A stretch of DNA of 64,000 nt from Gelatoporia subvermispora B. Its lineage: Eukaryota > Basidiomycota > Agaricomycetes > Polyporales > Gelatoporiaceae. The notes beneath the pieces were generated by a model. It was not told where the DNA came from. It ran no database searches and saw only the letters and a program-made list of their open reading frames with translations. The DNA is taken from positions 984,895 to 1,048,894 of the forward strand of contig KB445804.1 in NCBI GenBank assembly GCA_000320605.2. Direction: 5' to 3'. Below are positions 1 to 14,397 of the stretch, in pieces; position 1 is the first letter of the stretch; each line of letters begins with the position of its first letter. The translations under genes and the position numbers were made by a program.

Positions 1-2612
1 CAATGAGGCCCGCGACAATTGCCAGTGCGCCTGCATAAAAGCCCGCGGCGAGCAGGCGGCGATGTTTGAGCTTCTCTGCCGGGTATCGCAGGCGGCGCAC
101 GGGGCGCCTTGCGATGTGGCGTGAGAGATAGAGGAGCGGCGACAACAAAAAACCAGTAAGGAGTGACCCGGGGATGAGGGCAATCTGATACAACAACAGC
201 GGGGTAGGCAGGCGATAAGTCTTGATGAACGGTGTCGTAATCGGCCAAATCTATATGCGCAGTTCAGCCGGGCGAGGCCTGATGGTAGTCTGCTCCACGT
301 ACCCTCGCGATAGTTATGTTGAGCAGCTCCGAAAACAGCACTGTTGCCCCAAAACATACGAGTCCGAGTTCGCCGAGTGTGAAGCCGTGATGCGCAAGAC
401 GGATCGCAATGTATAGCGTGAACTGATAGAACAGTGAACTCATGACCACCTCAAAATAGCTCATGTCTGCGATGCCAGGATCATTAGTAACAGGGAGTTG
501 GTAACTTGATGAGCGGCGGAATAACGCACTCTGCCATATTCCGAGCTTTAGCTCTCCGAGAGCGATACGCACGCACAGGATCCAGAGCGTGACCGACACG
601 GTGAATAACACGTACAAATACGTACGGCGTCCCTCCTTGCGCGGAACGGAATTCACCTCGCCGTCTGGTACACGGATGTTTTTCCTGTGACGGGCCTCGG
701 TCGCCCAGCTAGCGCACACATGCACCAGAAGAATGGTTGCACAGAATGTTGACAGGTCAACGGCATGGCGCCGCGAGAGTAACAGTGAGTCAAGGGCGGA
801 ATATGCGGATAGTGGAAGCAAGGCGGGCGGTTCGATCAACCAGTTAGACGGGAGAAGACGCGTTGGAGGCGCCGACGTTGCGGTTTGTAAGGTTTGATAG
901 TGCATGGCAGCTGCGATCAGGGGCCCTACTAAGAGACCCGTTAAGATACCGTCATCCGCGCAGTCTCTGACCGGTCATAGAGCATTATGTTTTGCATCAG
1001 GGTGAGCCAGATGAAGTTGCCAGTGGATAGACGGGTATTGAGAGCGTTACAAGCAATAACACATGCAGAAGGGATGTGAAAGCACGACGAGCGGGTAGGC
1101 ATAGCCAGGGCGAGCCGCAGAAAAATCCAGAAGATCAGGGACAGACGTTTATTGGTAACGGGGGAGGGGGCGATTAAGGGGCGAAGCAAGCCGATGGTCA
1201 ACGGGTTGTGCAATGAGCATTCAAACAGCCGAGCGAATAAGGGTGATATGTGTTCCGCGTGACACGGAGCATCGAGCCATAGCGGATGCAGACGCCAGAT
1301 ATGTCGCGACGGGTTACAAAAAATACATCAGTTCAATAGGCATCGGCCGGTGTTGCAGGGCGAGAACCAGATAAAGTGCACGGTAGTAACAACACGTGCA
1401 ATATGAGGCAACCGAGGAATGAGAAAGAAGGACGAAGCAATAAACGTGTGAGTGATTGTGTCCAATAAACTTACGCGTAAAACGGACCTGTAGTTCTTCG
1501 GGACTGTCATCCACAGAAATCCGGCTTCGCCACTTCTGGCGGAGCCACCCGCGATGGCGGCGGTGGCGCGTCTAGCGTCCCTGTTATCAGGGAGGCGAGG
1601 AGAGCCGGGTCTCGCGGGTGGGTGTGGCGTGCGGTTGGATGTATCGGGGGGTGTCGGCAGGCTTGTCCATACGAGGCGTGTCCAAAGAAAGTATATCAAT
1701 GCGGCAACAATGAGTAGAGACAGCTCTGTGGTGTTACGTGAGAAACGTGTCAGGAAGGATCAAACGGGGGCTACCTATGGATATCCACATGTCTGGGGAT
1801 AGCGGTTCGCGCGCGCATGTGCGCAGCTTCACCGCCGCATACCCGAGCGAGCATATCAGCAGCGCATTCTCCGTTGCCTGTCTGATGTCCAGCGTGCAGC
1901 GGGTCGGCGCTGGCGTCCAAGGGAGCCGAACAGTTACGTGAAGGCCGCTCGAGAGAAGGAATTTGCTGGGCGCGGGATTCGTATGTTTGTGCCGGGGGAA
2001 CAGGGACGGGGAGCCTGTGCGTCCGGGAAGTTCCTGTCCGTTGATGACAGAGTCTAGAGGAGAACGAATTGCAGGCGAGCGCGAGCGAGTGAATTGTTTC
2101 CGCTCATGTATCCTGGTGGGGCTGCTCCGTCGCGAGCCGCCGGATGCCGAGGAGGGCTCGTGTGGGCCCTTTGCGAACATGCCCACGTCGCGCGCGCCGT
2201 TGCCTAGAGCGTGCTGCGATCCCCGTCTTCCTCTGGGGTGGCGTGCGCCGCGCCCGGTGTCAGTATCCTCGTCGCTAGTCGAACAGTCCAAGTCCGAGCT
2301 GCGGGCGCACACGCGTGATGCATCAGCTGTCTGCACGGCGGAAAAGTGACGCGACGTACCTTGATGAGCCTGCCTGGTAGCTCGTGCTCCATCCCTGCTG
2401 CTGCAGCTTGTGTCCGGGCCCGGAGGACACGCCTGGGGTCGAGCCCGAGGGTGCAGCATGCCTGCGGGCGGAGGCCTGTGCTCTCCTCGGCAGATCAGCG
2501 CGGCCCGAGGGCTGTCTGGATGCGGGGGGAGACGGAGAGGAGTGTGAGCGAGGCAGCGTGAACTACTTTGTGCGGAAACGGCAGCGATGTGGTCATGGAC
2601 AGCCTCTGGCAA
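1..2612 (-). CDS. SEC59: Dolichol kinase (Sec59-like), 3' end outside the window
   Basis: Probable dolichol kinase, the ER membrane enzyme that phosphorylates dolichol with CTP and supplies the lipid carrier for N-glycosylation and GPI anchors. The exon at 905-303 encodes several hydrophobic helices and a FTLGEL segment; the exon from 250 to the window edge encodes LLSPLLYLSRHIARRP and a basic stretch before another helix, as in the C-terminal half of Sec59. An upstream exon near 1560-1495 carries GFLWMTVPKNYR, a motif I associate with fungal Sec59. A 52-nt intron (302-251) is clear. Upstream, 1734-2450 encodes a Ser/Arg-rich, probably disordered N-terminus, then a hydrophobic segment (ELSLLIVAALIYFLW) after a splice near 1720. 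The start codon and the exons between 905 and 1500 are not resolved. The CTP-binding part lies beyond position 1. It diverges from the uracil-DNA glycosylase gene. Confidence 0.75.
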
Positions 2613-3273
2613 ACCCGCGATTCGAAACCAGCGCGGACGTCAGCATCTGTTTGCCAGGCCGCCGGCGTCTAGCCCCGCGCGCCAGTTTGGCGCCAATCCC
2701 GAAATCACGCTGCGGAGGCTCCCCGACCACGTGGTCCGGTGCGAGGCGCCGCCATAGTTGGCAAGCCCTTCGCGCGGCCTCGTTCCTTCCGTCCCAGCTT
2801 TCCTCCGGCGTCCCGACGTCTGGCAACACGACATGTTCTCGGATGGCATGGAGACACACTCGCTGGGCTGGGCCGCGCAAAACTTTCTCAACACAGCACC
2901 CGGTGGCGCTCCGCCTCGAACCGGCCTTTTGATCTATCTCTCGTCACGCACACAAAGGGCGTGTAGTCAGCCCGACATGCGCAGCACAGCACATTGAGCA
3001 GCGGGGAGCCAACGCAAAGGCTGGTGCCAGCCTCAGCGGCCCTGCTGCACGATTTCTGAGCAAACCGGCCAAACAAAGTCGTCTGACGGCGCGCATGGAA
3101 GCATCGCCTGATCGGGCAGTAGGAGCTGCTTTCTCCACGTGGTCGCGTCGCGATCGGTGGCTTTTCTCGGCAATCGCGCTCAAGTTCGCCGCGACGCGTC
3201 TCCTCCAGCACCTACAACACCTCCAGCCTGGTCCGCGCGTTTCCTCAACTGATCCTCTTTCCAAGCACCCCCC
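2613..3273. promoter_or_regulatory. Divergent intergenic region between SEC59 and UNG1
   Basis: A 660-bp stretch between two divergent genes, presumably holding both promoters and the unplaced first exon of the dolichol kinase. Short open frames run on both strands, as expected from the high GC content; none shows a recognisable product. No TATA box stands out. Confidence 0.4.
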
Positions 3274-4756
3274 ATGGCCGGTACCGAGAAAGTAGTCTAC
3301 CTTGAGGACCTAGAGGTCACGAAAACGTCGGAGGCGGTGAAAGGCGAGGCGTCGGAGGCCCCAAGCTCCGCGCAGCCTGCCAGCACCGATGCGAAAGCTC
3401 CTGCCGGTGCAGAGCCCAAGTCCACGGGGACCGGGCTGAAGCGGCAGAGGACTCTGCTCGACATGTTCTCCCGCCCCGCCGACCCCGCATCAGCGCCGGC
3501 GGCCAAGAAAATCCGCACGGACGCGTCGAGCTCGGGGCTGCAGCCGCTGAATTCCGTGCCCTTTTCGCAATCCGAGTTTGTAGACTCGCTGACGGACGAA
3601 GAAAAGGAGCTTCTGGCCCTCGAACTCGAGACAATGGGAAAATCCTGGTACGCCCCCTTTACACGTCATCCGCCGCACACGACCCTCATCCGCGGCCAGG
3701 CTCAAGATACTCAAGGACGAGATCCGGAAGCCGTACTTCCTCCAGCTGAAGCGGTTCCTTCTCGAGCAGGGTGTCAGAGGGGCGGCCGACAGCGCCAAAG
3801 TGCTGAAAGTCTATCCAGCCCGTATGCGTTTTTCCGCCTGCGCAGCGCGCACCTGACGACGCGCCGTGACAGCGAAAAACATCTATTCTTGGTCCAATCT
3901 GACCCCGCTGGGACGGGTCAAGGTCGTCATCATCGGACAGGATCCCTATCACGGAGCCGGCCAGGCGCACGGTACGCACAGCCGCCCCGCGCCCGGGCCA
4001 GCACGCTGACAGACCGCCCCACGCGCACCAGGGCTCTCGTTCTCGGTCCCCCCGGGCGTCGGCATCCCGCCTTCCTTGCGCAACGTCAGTGCCGCGCATC
4101 TACCCCGTGGCGCCGCACTGACACGCGGGCGCCCCAGATATACGCGGAAATCAAGGCGGAGTACCCGGGCTTTGCGCCGCCCGCGCACGGGTGAGTCCGC
4201 GCGCCGCTGGCGCCGCTGCTGCTGGCGACGTGGATGACGACGATGCTCGCGCAGGAACCTCGCGGCGTGGGCCGAGCGCGGCGTGCTGCTGCTGAACACG
4301 TGCCTCACGGTCAGGGCGGGCGACGCGGGGTCGCACTCGGGCAAGGGCTGGGAGCAGTTCACGGACAAGGTCGTCGACGCCGTCGACCGCTACGGCGGCG
4401 CGAGCGTCGCGGGCGGCGGGCGCGGCCGCGGGATCGTGTTCCTCGCGTGGGGCGCGTGGGCCGCGAAGCGCGTGGCGAAGCTCGACAAGGTCCGTCGCGC
4501 CCTCCCCTCTTTCCCCCGCGCGCGCCGCTGACGTCGCGCCCAACGCAGAAAAAGCACCTGATCCTCACGAGCGCGGTGCGCCGCCCTTTCCTCGCACCGC
4601 GCCGCGCTGACTGACCGCGCACCGGCGCACTGACAGCATCCGTCGCCGTTCAGCGCGCACAAGGGTTTCCTGGGCAACGGGCACTTCAAGAAGGCGAACG
4701 ACTGGCTCGTGGCCAGGTACGGGCCCGCCGGCGCCGTGGACTGGTGCGCGCTCTGA
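3274..4756 (+). CDS. UNG1: Uracil-DNA glycosylase (family 1 UDG)
   Basis: Removes uracil from DNA to start base excision repair in nucleus and mitochondria. Eight exons: 3274-3647, 3700-3821, 3873-3971, 4032-4084, 4138-4190, 4255-4489, 4549-4575, 4637-4756, giving 360 aa with all phases consistent. Residues 58-65 (QRTLLDMF) form a PCNA-interacting motif like that at the start of human UNG2, followed by a basic KKIR patch that could be a nuclear signal. The water-activating loop GQDPYHG is in exon 3, the [12 protein letters not shown] segment in exon 4, LLLNTCLTV in exon 6, and the [10 protein letters not shown] leucine/histidine loop in exon 8, so both catalytic residues (Asp and His) are present. 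Exon 7 is only 27 nt. The gene is very GC-rich, even in its introns. The N-terminus is a disordered extension typical of fungal homologues. Confidence 0.97.
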
Positions 4757-5531
4757 CCGCGCCGGCGCCCCCGCTGGGCAGCCCGCAGGCCTGTGTGCGC
4801 CGCTGCCCGCGGGCGCCGTTCGATCGAAGGACGGAGGCGGATGTATATACACGAACGAACCCTGCCCGGGCGCGGCCGGCCGTACGCAGCTCGCAGCTGC
4901 GTGGAACGCGGCGTGCGTCACCGGCGGCGGTAACCATCAGCGGGCGGACGGACGGACGGACGGGGGGTGTGCCATATGTATGCGTGCGTGTGCAGCGGAG
5001 AAACGGGGATGCTGGAGGAGATGCCGCGCGGGCGGGCGACGTGCCTGCGCGTCGAAGATACCCCTTGTGTACATACCGGGCTGTCGCGCGGCCTGTGGAC
5101 GCGCATCATTACGGGAGAGGTGCCCTGCGACGGATATGAGTGCGCAGACGGCTTCGTTCACATGCTCTGTTCGTTGCCAGACACAAGGCAAGTGCCGGGG
5201 CGCCCGCCGTGCCTGAACAGGCTCGCACCATCCGCTCGCGCCGCCGAGGCTCGCGTCGCGGATCCAGACCGCCAGCAGCGTGCGTGCGCGCGCGCGCGCG
5301 GTGCTCTGGCATTGCGGAACGCGCGTCCGCGACGATTAGACATCATAAGTAAATAGCAGTTGTACATGTAATAGCGATGCCCATTGCGGCCGTGCCCGAG
5401 GGCGGAAAGCGGTCGAAGCGTGTGTAGCGATACAATAACGTCCCCTGATGATGCGTTGTCTATACGACGTCCTTGATAATGCGGTGTGCGACAACAATGA
5501 TGCAACGAAAACGGCAGCAGCGGGCGGCGCG
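4757..5531. other. Intergenic, GC-rich, simple repeats
   Basis: Convergent region between the UNG1 stop and the bZIP stop. It contains a GGAC tetranucleotide run near 4944-4963 and an alternating GC run near 5280-5300. Overlapping open frames on both strands are a by-product of the GC content; no gene is recognised. Confidence 0.5.
4944..4963. repeat. (GGAC)n microsatellite
   Basis: About five tandem GGAC units, read directly in the sequence, in the 3' intergenic region after UNG1. Confidence 0.8.
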
Positions 5532-6598
5532 TCAGTGTATGCGGTCGTATCTGCGCTCGCCGCCGAGCTGGTACGCCGGGTGGGCCGAGTCGGGGCTGTG
5601 CGGCATGGAGGCGGGCGCGGGCAGGCGCAGGTCGGCCTGCGACTGCGGGGGGATCTGGCCCAGGATCGGGCGGAACGCCTGCGGGTCGGTGGTGGAGCGC
5701 CGGTGCACGTACGACAAGGGCGACTGGAGCGCGGCGCCCCCGCCCTGCGGGGATACGGCGGTCTGCAGCGACATGGGCGGGGACTGGCTCTGGAGGCCGG
5801 CGTGCGAGGATATGGACGCCTGCGGGAAGGTGAACGGCCGGCGTTCTTCGCGCAGCGCGTACGCGCTGCTGGGGAAGCCATCAGCGCCGAGTGATTGGCC
5901 GGCCAGGGGCCGATCCGACGTCGGGGAGTAGTTCTGCGCGAACGATTGGAGGTACATTTGTTCGAGGGTGGAGCGCGCGGTGGAGGTTGCGGACGAGGCG
6001 TAGCAGGGGGCTTGCGAGGCGGACGTCGAGACCGGGAGCTGGAGCGAGTATGCTGCGGAGTTTGTCGAGGAGGACGCCTCGGGCTGGTCCTTGCCGAGAA
6101 ATTCGTCCCAGTTGTTGTTATCCATGCCAGGCACGGAGTGCGGGGACTGCGAGAGCACGGCGCTGTAGGCCGAGGGCGAGAGAGAGTGGGTGCGGGAGGA
6201 CGAGTCGGAGGGGGAGTCGTTACGGCTGGAGGAGGGCATGCCGGAGGAGGACATGTGGGGGAGGGCGGAGATAGGCGGGAGCGAGGTGGACATGGAGGAG
6301 GATTGGGACGAGGAGCCCTTGGGCTTGTCTTTGCCGGTGGGCCCTCTGCCGAGCGGAGGGCGGTTCGCTTGAGGCATGCCGAGACTTGCGCGGAGGACGC
6401 TGTTCTCCTCTTCGAGCTCCGCGACGCGGTGCTCGAGAGCCTTTGAGAGCGAGGTGAGCGGGCGACCATCTGCAGACCGGAGAGTTAGGAACGGACCTGG
6501 AGGTGGGCAGCGCGTCGTGCGCGGAATGCACGCTGGACATCGCGGGCACGGTTGGGGGGGAGGTTGTCGTTGCGTTTGCGGCCGCGTTTGGAGGACAT
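5532..6598 (-). CDS. bZIP transcription factor (Yap/Pap1-like basic region)
   Basis: Nuclear DNA-binding regulator, 336 aa in two exons (6598-6497 and 6440-5532) around a 56-nt intron. Exon 1 encodes a basic region with the spacing NxxARxxQRAFRxR (residues 16-28), the fungal Yap/Pap1-type signature. Exon 2 continues in phase with the leucine zipper (ALEHRVAELEEENSVLRASL). The rest is rich in Ser, Pro and Gln, without a recognised domain, and would fit an activation or regulatory region. I saw no clustered cysteine-rich domain of the type that senses oxidants in Pap1, so a role in oxidative stress is not supported. The start is the first ATG before the basic region (RGRKR). Upstream on the same strand lies the minisatellite tract. 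Target genes are unknown. Confidence 0.9.
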
Positions 6599-6893
6599 AT
6601 CGATGGAGGGATGGGGAGAGGAAGATATGTCGGGCGGGTGGAGAAGAGGGATTGTTGAGCAGAGGCGGTGAAAGGTGCATATGACGGCAATAGACGCGCT
6701 GTCGAGTTAAATGGTGAGCATCGGGGTCGAGGAATCTGGGATATGGTGTCCTCTTGTCACGTCGATCAGCATTCGCAGGGGCGAGACACGGTGGGCTCAC
6801 CCTGCCACGACTGGAAACTTCTCCGTCATCAGCCTGACAAGTCCCCGGCCTGGCGCTTGTCCAGCCTGACCCGGCCTGGCATCCTCTGGCACG

Positions 6894-6952
6894 CGGCGTC
6901 TGCGGGCGCGGCGTCTGCGGGCACGGCGTCTGCGCGCGGCGTCTGCGTGCGA
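6894..6952. repeat. Minisatellite, ~15-bp unit, about 4 copies
   Basis: Units of the form GCGGCGTCTGCGGGC repeat about four times with small changes, read directly from the sequence. Confidence 0.8.
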
Positions 6953-7003
6953 CCGGGAAGAACCAGCGTGGCGAGCGCGGCGAGAACCAGCGCAGCGGCG
7001 GCA

Positions 7004-7067
7004 CGCGTTGCGCCTGTCACGCAGCGTCGCAGCGTCGCAGGCGTTGCGCCTGTCACGCAGCGTCGAC
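7004..7067. repeat. Tandem duplication, ~36-bp unit, 2 copies
   Basis: The segment beginning CGTTGCGCCTGTCACGCAGC occurs at about 7006 and again at about 7042, nearly identical over its length. Confidence 0.8.
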
Positions 7068-7125
7068 GCTCAGCGGGCCCTCCGTGTCCGCATGCCGCTC
7101 ACCGCCGGCGCGCACCCTGCCTGAG

Positions 7126-7215
7126 CCTGGCTTCGGCCTGGCTTCGCATGCGTGAGCCTGGCTTCGCATGCCTTCGCATGCCTTCGCAAGGCTTCGCATG
7201 GCCTTGCCCCGCTTC
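7126..7215. repeat. Degenerate repeat, GGCTTCGCATGC-type units
   Basis: Six or more irregular copies of a short GGCTTCGCATG/CCTTCGCATG unit lie in this interval. Copies differ in length from about 10 to 18 bp. Confidence 0.75.
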
Positions 7216-7633
7216 GCATTCCCACACCGTGCCCTCCATCAGGCCCTCCTCCCCGCTGTCCACGGCCGTCCAGGGCGCCCCCTCTTTTTGCCTGTCACAG
7301 TCTCCGCCCGTCTGGTTCCAGCCCCGCCTGTCCCCCGTGACCCCAGCCGCCGGCATCTCCTAAATCCTCCTCGGCCCCATTCGCACCCCTGCCCCGCCAC
7401 GCGCTGCCGCACCGCGCTGCGGCGACGTCGCGAGCATCCCCGCGCCCGACGCCGTCCAAGGGAACAGCCTGTCGGACGGCCGTGGTCGCGGCGCCTGCCT
7501 CGGGCGACCGAGGCGCGCACCAGACGCGCAGCCATCCGTGTCGTGTCGCAGCTCGCCCAACGCGGCACTCTTGCCGGAGCAATCATGATGCTGCATACAC
7601 TCAGCTATACCCGGCCAGTCGCTGCCACTCGCT

Positions 7634-7752
7634 GCACACGCTCCGCCACGCAACGCCGGGCAGCACACGCTCCGTCACGCAGCGCCGGGCAGCACACGCT
7701 CCGCCACGCAACGCCGGGCAGCACGCGCGCTGGGCAGCACACGCGCCGGGCA
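7634..7752. repeat. Minisatellite, 29-bp unit, 3 copies plus two 16-bp partial copies
   Basis: Three consecutive 29-bp units start at 7634, 7663 and 7692 (each beginning GCACACGCTCCG and ending GCCGGGCA), followed by two shortened 16-bp units at 7721 and 7737. Copies 1 and 3 are identical; copy 2 differs at two bases. Confidence 0.88.
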
Positions 7753-8395
7753 GCGCTCTCCCAGGCACCGAAGCCAATCGGCCTGTGCGCCATTCAGCCC
7801 TGGCAGAACCCGGATGCACGCACACCCACGTGGCGCCACCCTGCATACAGTACGATGCGATCTGCCCCTCTCTCGCCGCCCGTTCCCCACCTGCGATAGC
7901 GGCCACACTGACCATACTCGTGCGGTCGTAAATAGCCAACACTGGCCACCGCACCGCCGCACCGCCGACAGCCATCGCCCGACATGCCTCCGTCGCAAGC
8001 AGCCCCCGCGCTCGCTGCTCCTCCGCGGGCGGCCTCTCCTCTGCCACTGCCCCGCCCCGATGCTGATCGGTCCGGTCCATCTCGGGCCTTGCGGGAGCCC
8101 CCCCGCCCTTCATTGTAATCGCCGACAGCCCAGAGAGACCTCCCGCACCCCGCAGGCCGCCCGAGCCCACGCGTGATGCCTCTGCGCTTCGCGCGCTCGG
8201 CAACTCGCACTAGCCCAGGGCTGCCCCTCCGCGAAGCTGCTCGTTTGCTGCGTTGCACGCCCCGCGCCGCGCGCACAGCTGGGCGCACCACCCGCGAACG
8301 CACCGACGCGGCCCCAATTTCATTTTCGTCGGCTACCCCCTACGCGGGCTCGGCAACTAGACAATCTCCCAGCGATCGCCAACTCTACTTATTTA

Positions 8396-11941
<3,546 letters not shown>

Positions 11942-12212
11942 GATGGTCCAAGTTCTAGTATACAAGATGAGAATCGCAGACTGGGTCGTGATATTGTCTG
12001 AACAGCAAGCCTAGGCAGTGCAGAGATGATGAAAGCAGCAAGCTGAGTGAGCGGTGACCATCGTTGCGCCGGAGCCGCCACATTGAATCTCGATTAGTCA
12101 GCCCACCATTGAGGCGGAGTGTCAAATCTCGATAGTCAGGCTCAGATCAGTCAGTCAACGCTTCACATCTTCCCTTCGCGTCGCGCGTGTCTACTTTCTT
12201 GTTCTTGCCAAC

Positions 12213-14068
12213 ATGTGGAGACCTGCTACTCGCGAAGTTACTGGAACAAACGAAAGTGAGTCTGCTCGACGACTTCAGGAAGTACCGAGCATGCTGACAT
12301 TCGGAACTCAGTCCCTTTGGGCAACCGTCGCAGGTTTGGTCCTGCGCCGGTGGAAGATAGTGCTCCTCCCCAGCTTGCTCAGCCATCTCCGTCTGCATAC
12401 CCTCGCGCTCCTCTCAGAAGCGACTCTGATGGTAGCAGAAATGAGCGGGGAGATTCGCCCGCCAACAATGCTGCCAGTGAGTTCTGTTCTTGTCACCAGC
12501 CCTTCCAGGGTCCTGCCTCGCATGACGCGTACCGCGGGTTGTTCAGACCCACGTCTGGCTGACATGCATGTCGTTGCAGCTTTGCTTATCACTGACGTTG
12601 ACACATACTAACCGATGTCTTTTCTCTGCTGCGCTCGCTGTCCTAGCTGACCCTAACGCACCTCGCAAGCGCCGTAGCCGGTGGGGTGACGCTAAGACTG
12701 AGATCCCTGGGCTGCCCACGGCCATTTCCGCCGATGGCGTCTCACAGGCTCACCTGGACAACTATGCTATTCACCTGCGGCTAGAGGAGATCAACCGGAA
12801 GCTCAGATTGAACGACTTTATTCCCCCCGAGCGTGAACGGTGAGCAGACCTCGTGTATGCGCAATGTTCCTGACTCACTCTTCCCAGTTCGCCTTCCCCT
12901 CCTCCCACTTATGATGCCCATGGTCGCCGTACCAACACCCGAGAAGTGCGGTACAGGAAAAAGCTGGAAGAGGAGCGCATCCGCCTAGTCGACCGTGCCA
13001 TGAAGAATGACCCCAACTTCCGGCCACCTGTCGAATACCACCAGCAGAAGCGCTCGCAGAGACCCTCCGAAAAAGTTTACATCCCGGTGAAGGAGTTCCC
13101 AGAAATTAACTTCTTCGGTTTGCTAGTCGGTCCTCGTGGCAACAGTTTGAAGAAGATGGAGAGGGACAGTGGTGCGAAGATCAGCATTCGCGGCAAGGGT
13201 AGTGTCAAGGAAGGCAAGGCCAGACCTGAGCAATACGCAGAGGATGCAGAGGAAGATCTTCACTGTCTTGTCACTGCTGACTCAGAGGATAAGGTGGTCT
13301 TATGCGTCAGATTGATCAACAAGGTCATCGAAACGGTTTGTTCTCATGGCTTGTGTGAAACAAGGGCCACGGCTCACGACCTCTACTTTCTCACAGGCCG
13401 CATCCACTCCAGAAGGTCAAAATGATCATAAGCGCAACCAGCTTCGTGAACTTGCCGCTCTTAACGGTACTCTACGTGATGACGAAAACCAGATCTGCCA
13501 GAACTGCGGTGGTGTCGGTCACCGCAAGTACGACTGTCCCGAGCAGCGCAACTTCACCGCCAACATCATTTGCCGCGTCTGCGGTAGCGCAGGACACATG
13601 GCCCGTGACTGTACTGTTAACAGGGACCCCAACGCGATGCAGGCACCCCCGCCGCCAACGGCGAAGGGTGGTTTCGACTCAGAGTACGCGAGCCTGATGG
13701 CGGAGTTGGGAGAGGGTGCCAAGGGCCCAGGTGGAGACGGCCCCAAGAACCCTTGGGCGAGCTCTGCAGGCCACGACATCACGGCTGGTGGTTCGAATAT
13801 ACCGCCGTGGCGTCGCCCGGAAGTATGGCAGAGCAGTGCTGTTCCTGCTAACCCCCAGGCGAATAACGGCTACCGCCCGCCTCAAAGCTACGGCGGCGGT
13901 TATAGTGCTTACGGTGCAGCGACTCCGGGCCAGCAGTGGAGTGGTGCTCAAGGTAGCTATCCTCAGGGAAGCAACTACTACCCACAGTCACAAGACTACT
14001 CGGCCAATTACGCCCAGTACTACCAAAACCAATACTCCCAGCAGCAAACCGGTACCCCTGCGCACTAA
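12213..14068 (+). CDS. MSL5: Branchpoint-bridging protein (BBP/SF1, Msl5)
   Basis: Binds the intron branchpoint and helps commit pre-mRNA to splicing together with Mud2/U2AF65. Five exons: 12213-12255, 12312-12476, 12647-12839, 12888-13335, 13397-14068, giving 506 aa with consistent phases. The N-terminus has the RKRRSRWG motif used by SF1 to bind the U2AF homology domain; then come the helix-hairpin segment, a KH domain with LVGPRGNSLKKME and IRGKGSVKEG, a QUA2 region, and two CCHC zinc knuckles (CQNCGGVGHRKYDC and CRVCGSAGHMARDC). The C-terminus is Pro/Gly/Tyr/Gln-rich, as usual for SF1 proteins. It is divergent from the XPB gene, about 270 bp away. Confidence 0.97.
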
Positions 14069-14397
14069 TTCGAACTCACGCTCTAACCCTCCTGCTCACT
14101 CTCGACAAGGCTCTCAGCTTCGACTAGCAGCACCAGTATTGTTCGTCTGGACAACAGTCGCATCCTTTCTTGTTCCCTCACAGCTCACACGCGTTCGCTC
14201 ATTCCTGTCAACTCACGACGTCTTTTCCCGGGTACTTTGAAGAATATTCACATGAGCTTGGCTGATCCTCGCAGTACTTGCAAAATCCTTTGTGGTCTCA
14301 TTTCACCCTCTAGTCGATGTAGCTCACGAATCGTCTAACTTGATATTGTAACCCTAACATGATAAGAAATGGAAACATCCCGAACTATTTATTAGCG

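Noticed and set aside
1734..2612. One continuous 292-codon protein on the minus strand
   Set aside because: Its last part runs through an evident splice junction (near 1760-1720) into the next dolichol kinase exon, and the first part changes frame at a likely intron near 2360. Treated as part of a multi-exon gene.
5336..6469. 377-codon Arg/Pro/Ser-rich frame on the minus strand
   Set aside because: Lies in another frame of the bZIP gene, starts inside its intron, and has the biased composition of a shadow frame.
6668..8303. Several overlapping open frames of 150-240 codons on both strands
   Set aside because: The DNA is GC-rich and repetitive, which depletes stop codons in all frames. The predicted proteins are low-complexity, overlap each other and lack motifs.
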